From an uncultured Clostridia bacterium (lineage in GTDB: Bacteria; Bacillota; Clostridia; Christensenellales; Borkfalkiaceae), in the NCBI GenBank assembly GCA_947174415.1, contig CAMWIW010000014.1, positions 1 to 44,175 of the forward strand: DNA of 44,175 nucleotides, read 5' to 3'. A program made the position numbers and the translations under genes. Under the pieces are notes generated by a model that did no database searches, was not told the origin of the DNA, and worked only from the letters and a program-made list of their open reading frames with translations. Within the stretch, counting starts at the first letter, position 1; the number at the start of each line of letters is the position of its first letter. Positions 44,109-44,175 of this stretch are shown here, piece after piece.

Positions 44109-44175
44109 GCGCTGTTAGCTCAACTGGATAGAGCGTTGGTCTACGGAACCAAAGGCTAGGGATTCGAATTCCTTA
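44109..44175 (+). tRNA. tRNA-Arg(ACG), cut by the window end
   Basis: The D-arm GCTC-AACTGGATA-GAGC, anticodon arm TTGGT-CTACGGA-ACCAA (anticodon ACG), and T-arm start GGGATTCGAATTCC are present. The 3' acceptor strand lies beyond base 44175. Confidence 0.9.

Overview
The window reads as chromosomal DNA of a low-to-mid-GC Gram-positive anaerobe, most likely an uncultured gut Clostridia-type Bacillota. The signs are PcrA-type helicase, RqcP, a DesK/LiaS-type two-component system, an EFR1-type flavodoxin-ferredoxin, SpoIIE-type phosphatase, BspA-type leucine-rich repeats, PepV, and near-consensus sigma-A promoters (TTGACA, 17 bp, TATAAT). Most of it is housekeeping sequence. No phage, insertion sequence or CRISPR array is visible.

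Layout. 1-570: 3' end of a BspA-like LRR surface protein with its terminator. 687-5626 (minus): rpsU, a small charged protein, pcrA and ligA. 5828-8414 (minus): a MacB/FtsX-type ABC exporter. 8476-8682: tRNA-Leu(UAG) with promoter and terminator. 8683-8945: gene-free DNA carrying three copies of a dispersed repeat. 9002-14820 (plus): YitT-family membrane protein, an NAD-binding epimerase-like protein with a Cys/His tail, EFR1 protein, two DUF3592-type membrane proteins, and a DUF368 (polyprenyl-phosphate transporter) protein. 14887-23316 (minus): YdeI-like protein, rpoC and rpoB. 23615-27106 (plus): rqcP, ispDF, a membrane protein and radA. 27161-33810 (minus): a degenerate sugar transferase, a 1857-residue membrane-anchored extracellular protein and a small membrane protein. 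33927-34601: yggS. 34663-37676 (minus): unknown membrane protein, rpsR-ssb-rpsF, and cca. 37773-39725 (plus): lipid kinase and a PAS/SpoIIE phosphatase. 39837-41686 (minus): response regulator and histidine kinase. 41827-43933 (plus): PepV-type dipeptidase and a YiiX-like hydrolase. 43960-44175: promoter, an orphan tRNA-Arg 5' half, and the beginning of tRNA-Arg(ACG).

The most unusual signals are not genes. (1) A dispersed repeat of about 30 bp with a CATATATnGGGGG core occurs at least eight times, only between genes, and in three cases it overlaps a stop codon. (2) A perfectly symmetric bidirectional promoter between cca and the lipid kinase gene shares one palindromic -35 hexamer. (3) The rpoB and rqcP promoters point toward each other, so the 5' leaders should overlap by about 95 nt. 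(4) Several promoters lie so close to the start codon that leaderless mRNAs are predicted (yggS, cca, the gene at 12522). (5) A 36-nt 5' half of tRNA-Arg is duplicated in front of the intact gene. Among the proteins, the sugar transferase with a lost catalytic Glu, the giant extracellular repeat protein and the long acidic tail of RpoB stand out.

All calls were made by eye from sequence. Family names rest on recognised motifs, not on searches.
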